From Krasilnikovozyma curviuscula (taxonomy: Eukaryota; Basidiomycota; Tremellomycetes; Cystofilobasidiales; Mrakiaceae): 64,000 nucleotides of DNA. The position numbers and the translations under genes were made by a program. The stretch covers positions 62,001-126,000 of the forward strand of contig MVAQ01000037.1 of the NCBI GenBank assembly GCA_014825775.1, read 5' to 3'. This document shows, in pieces, positions 61,046 to 64,000 of the stretch (the first letter of the stretch is position 1; every line of letters begins with the position of its first letter). The notes beneath the pieces were generated by a model. It was not told the origin of the DNA and searched no databases. It worked only from the letters and a program-made list of their open reading frames with translations.

Positions 61046-61556
61046 TCAATCCAGCAACATCCCTGAATCTAACTGATGGGCTGGAGTGAAAAGGAAAGAC
61101 AGTCAGTCAAAAGGAAGAGCGGTAGTGGGAAAGAAGCGGATAGTCCTTACATGGCCACAGAATTCCCACTGAAGTTAATACTAGATCGATCACATAGCTC
61201 ATTCCCAGGATAAACGACCTTTAGAAAATGATAAGACCAGTCAGCAAGTAGATACGACTACTGGAAGCACCAGAGCACTCGATTCGGAAGCTCACTTTCG
61301 TCGTTCCGTTGCATCTTTCACCTCATATTCCAATCCTTTGCTTCGTGCTCTTGCCTTCCTTAGCTTCCCGAGCAACAGCTAGAGCATCCAGTCTCTTCTT
61401 CTCCCCTTCCTTTGAAGGTGACGTCGATCCTACTGCTGTCGATGCCCCTTCTGCCGTTGATTTCTGCTGCTCATCCTTGAGTTTTTGGATGAACACCTGC
61501 ATGTCCCTGACGTCGTCCTGCCGTTCTGTAATGGACGTAGGTGGGAGCCGAATCAT
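61046..61556 (-). pseudogene. Small gene with an apparent frameshift, one membrane segment
   Basis: ATG at 61556 opens MIRLPPTSITERQDDVRDMQ..., a hydrophilic, charged frame that ends at 61323. An overlapping frame offset by one base reads on with ARSKGLEYEVKDATERRK and splices (donor gtgagc near 61295, acceptor near 61220) to a hydrophobic stretch SFILGMSYVIDLVLTSVG, then ILWP, a gtaagg donor near 61155, and a final exon to a stop at 61046. The two frames join smoothly if one base around 61353-61358 is surplus. So either the assembly has an error, the gene is damaged, or the first frame is a complete 77-residue protein and the second is chance. The family is not recognised. Confidence 0.35.
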
Positions 61557-61745
61557 TGCTTCGTGATGCCGTCGCTTTGCTGGTCAAGACAAGATACGTG
61601 GAATTGACTGAGTCGCGGTTTGCTGTGCTCTGCCCTCGCCAACGAAAATCCAAATTGGGTATGTTTTAGCTTTTGACCATCACCTTTCCGCCGCCGCTCC
61701 CTCTCCCAGCTTTCTCATTTTACATATCAATCCCCCTAGCCCAAC

Positions 61746-63121
61746 ATGGAAATGGTTGCCAAAGTCCCAGAGATCTTGAAGTCTTTCAGAGTGAGCCATC
61801 CCCATCTCTAAGAACACTGGGAGGACTTACCCGCCAACTTTGCAAAGCAGATAAAGAAACTAACTAATTCTTTACTTCTTTTCTTGTAATGTTGTTCTGT
61901 AGGAAACCAAACTGAGTGCCTTGAGGCCAGTTCAGGAGTTCGTGAGTACAGCTGGATGCTATGCCACCTCAAGGTGAAAGAATCGCCAACGAATTTTGAA
62001 CTGTTGCGTCTTGCTTTCCCTAGTTTGACCATACTCGGCTAAGCAGACCAAAGGATATGAATGAAGCTACTTCTGTGAGTAAATCTATGAGTGCTGTTAG
62101 CAACTCGAGTAGGTTTTTTGAAGAAGATTGAGCTGACCGTTTCGAAACATACACTTCTGCCCCATAGCGTATCTCATACAACACCAGGTACGCATTCCTT
62201 CCTATAAGCTTAAGCCTCTCTATAGAGACACTAATTGCTTTCTTAATTCGTTTACGCGACGTCTCCAGATACTTCTCAGGTTAGCCTCTCGTTCCGCTCA
62301 CCACTTCCTTATTCGGCAAATCTCTAAACCAAAAACCCCTTTCCGCCCTCGTCTCTTATCTTTGTCCGTTCGTCTGTGAAAATATGAATGTGTTATTTTA
62401 GGAAACTACGGAATTGTTGTTGCAGCTCTTGCTGTCTATGCTCTGTACGTGTGCCTCTGGAGACGCCCCACGAAACGTCTTGTGATTGACCTTCGAATGA
62501 ACGTGTTCTTCCTCCTCTTCCACTGTCAATGGCTGATCTGGAATTGGGAACAATAAAATATAGCTTGACCAACCCACTCCTCTTGATTGCTCTCGGTATC
62601 CTTATTGGTGGTTTCGTTGCCATCAACAGATTTGGTAGGTTCCTACTTCATTCACACCGTTCGATACGACAAAATTCTTTTGAACATGAACTTACAATGA
62701 CTTCTGATTCGTGTTGTGACATAGCTCCGGAGCCAATGCAAGTCGGTGAACATGTCGTTACTCAGAAGAGTTTGTATACTGCGTGAGTTCACAGCCCAAT
62801 CATCAGCATGTTCCACAGCTTTCACAACTACTCTCTAACTTTGCTTTTATGGATGAAATTACGGCTTCAAATACAGCCTCTTTGTCCTCGGTCTCCCAAT
62901 ACTCTGGTTCGCCGCCCCTCTGTCAACTTTCTTCTGGTTGGTCGGCAGCTCGTGTTTCATCATCGTTGGGTACGTACCATGTTTCTGCGCATGGTATACC
63001 TCTCCTGGGTGAGACTGAAGGAAGCTAATTCCTTATTTTCAAATCGCGTTTACTTCACAGACATGCGTCCCTGATGGAACCAGGAATTGAGGCTGAATAC
63101 GCTGGTGTTGAGTCTGTGTAA
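61746..63121 (+). CDS. YIP3: PRA1-family prenylated Rab acceptor (Yip3-like)
   Basis: Small membrane protein of the ER/Golgi that binds prenylated Rab GTPases and helps recruit them to membranes. Ten exons encode only 163 residues: 61746-61790, 61903-61941, 62024-62074, 62168-62187, 62269-62279, 62402-62444, 62564-62634, 62725-62782, 62877-62969, 63061-63121, all in phase. The protein reads RPVQEFFDHTRLSRP, then NEATSRISYNTRYFSGNYG, two hydrophobic hairpins (IVVAALAVYALLTNPLLLIA then LGILIGGFVAINRF; ALFVLGLPILWFAAPL then STFFWLVGSSCFIIVGHA) separated by a hydrophilic loop APEPMQVGEHVVTQKS. The tail ends GVESV. The RPxxEFFDxxRxSRP and RxxYNxxYFxxNY motifs are diagnostic of the family. Confidence 0.93.
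62269..62279 (+). other. 11-nt microexon of the PRA1 gene
   Basis: ATACTTCTCAG lies between a CTCCAG acceptor and a gttagc donor. It supplies R-Y-F-S-G, which belongs to the conserved YNTRYFSGNYG block. Leaving it out would break both the frame and the motif. The preceding exon is only 20 nt (62168-62187). Confidence 0.75.
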
Positions 63122-63416
63122 ACGAAGTCGACAATGACAGCGATGAAACAATGAATCTACCAACCTCTGAAGCCTCTCTGATATAAGACTGAGAATAGAG
63201 CTGTGGTGCGATGGATTCGTTAAAAATTGATAATGATGAGATGCAGTTAAGGACAGAGGAGGGGGGAAGGGAGGATCGAATTTGGACTTTTTCATTAAGC
63301 TAAGTAAAGAGGAAGTAATCTGAGTGTGTCTACTTGGGGTTGGTGAGAGGAAAGAATCGGTCCAAGGATAAGATACGGAGCGCACCAGCCTGACAAGCGA
63401 CATCCACTTTTATTTG
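63122..63416. other. Gap after PRA1
   Basis: It contains the 3' untranslated part of the PRA1 gene and one 117-codon minus ORF that overlaps its tail and has no recognisable family. I see nothing else. Confidence 0.4.
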
Positions 63417-63579
63417 TTACGATAGCAACTGAGCGGTAGTCTGTACCATTGGGATTTTTCGTCTTTGGAAATGGTAGAGCGAAGAGACTACTGATCCGGT
63501 CGTGTACCTCGTCTTGCCGTACTTCAGAACATGGAGCTCCTCGTCAGAGTGTTCATCTCCAGACATCAGACACGCATAC

Positions 63580-63831
63580 CTACACATAACGTTCTTCTTT
63601 GCAAGTGGTATAGGTGATAAACGCTGGTGCATGCACACCTATGTACACCATGTACGTCAAGCTCTTCATGTTACTGAGAGATCTTGGAGAAGTCAAACGC
63701 ATCATTGATCTCGCTAGGTGAGGCTGCCCAATGGTCCATTTGTTAGTTGCTGATCCGGCGAGGAAGGACGCTCGAGTCAAACAAGCAGCGAGAGTAAAGG
63801 CGAGAGAGGCGATTAACCTGAATGAGAGCAT
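63580..63831 (-). CDS. Possible secreted or membrane-anchored small protein, exons uncertain
   Basis: An ATG at 63831 opens MLSFRLIASLAFTLAACL.., which looks like a signal peptide and uses C-ending codons, as the real genes here often do. It then reads ATNKWTIGQPHLARSM before becoming unconvincing. Sequence upstream of the ATG is pyrimidine-rich, as at other starts. On the other strand a 53-codon frame ending LLRELDRKGV also looks coding-like, so strand and exon structure are undecided. No family is recognised. Confidence 0.3.
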   Translation of the reverse strand: MLSFRLIASLAFTLAACLTRASFLAGSATNKWTIGQPHLARSMMRLTSPRSLSNMKSLTYMVYIGVHAPAFITYTTCKEERYV

Positions 63832-64000
63832 TGATTATGTTGTACCTGGTAATAGTTGGATACAGATGGTGTTGCTTAGGGAACTAGACAGGAAAGGCGT
63901 ATAAGGGGAACGCGGTTCAGTGTGGCGATTGGCGAGCAAAGTAAAGATCGGCACTCGCTCGAAAGTTTTGTTTTTGTCTTGCGCCTTAGCTGGCCGCAAC

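Noticed and set aside
1..64000. CRISPR arrays, insertion sequences, tRNA or rRNA genes
   Set aside because: I looked for regularly spaced repeats, terminal inverted repeats with transposase frames, and tRNA-like cloverleaf signatures and saw none that held up by eye. A tRNAscan or RepeatMasker run would be decisive.

Overview
The window is nuclear DNA of a basidiomycete fungus, most likely a tremellomycete yeast (Cryptococcus/Kwoniella-like). This placement is inferred. Almost every gene is broken by several 60-100 bp GT..AG introns, genes are packed head to tail or head to head with short gaps, and the gene content is fungal: Zn2Cys6 regulators, a GT15 mannosyltransferase, a TRPY channel, OPT transporters and a Tea4/Bud14-type SH3 protein. 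I saw no rRNA, tRNA, transposon or CRISPR array. Exon joins were worked out by hand from splice sites, reading phase and protein-family continuity. Where I list individual exons, the phases were checked and are consistent.

Left part (1-20,000): a Tea4/Bud14-like polarity scaffold running off the left edge (-); a Zn2Cys6 regulator with a 10-nt microexon (-); a GNAT acetyltransferase (+); mitochondrial asparaginyl-tRNA synthetase (+) converging on thymidylate kinase (-); COG3 of the Golgi tethering complex (+), which shares a 97-bp gap with thymidylate kinase; and a large CaMKK/SNF1-activating kinase (-).

Middle part (20,000-49,500): an UNC-93/DUF895-type MFS protein (-), a 1.6-kb gene-free stretch, a Yvc1 (TRPY) vacuolar cation channel (-), a quinone-reductase-like MDR protein (+) and succinate-semialdehyde dehydrogenase (+). 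An inverted pair of closely related OPT oligopeptide transporters (33.1-36.5 kb + and 44.2-47.5 kb -) then encloses a GT15 mannosyltransferase (-), an unrecognised protein with a C-terminal C2H2-like finger (-) and the histone chaperone Spt2 (+).

Right part (49,500-64,000): an unrecognised coiled-coil protein (+), a Dal5-type permease (-), a second Zn2Cys6 regulator (-), a divergent penicillin-acyltransferase-like (peptidase C45) enzyme (+), a small frame-broken minus-strand gene, a PRA1 Rab-acceptor gene cut into ten exons including 11- and 20-nt microexons (+), and a doubtful ORF at the right edge. Permease, regulator and C45 acyltransferase form the only set that looks like a small functional cluster. 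The rest reads as ordinary housekeeping neighbourhood.
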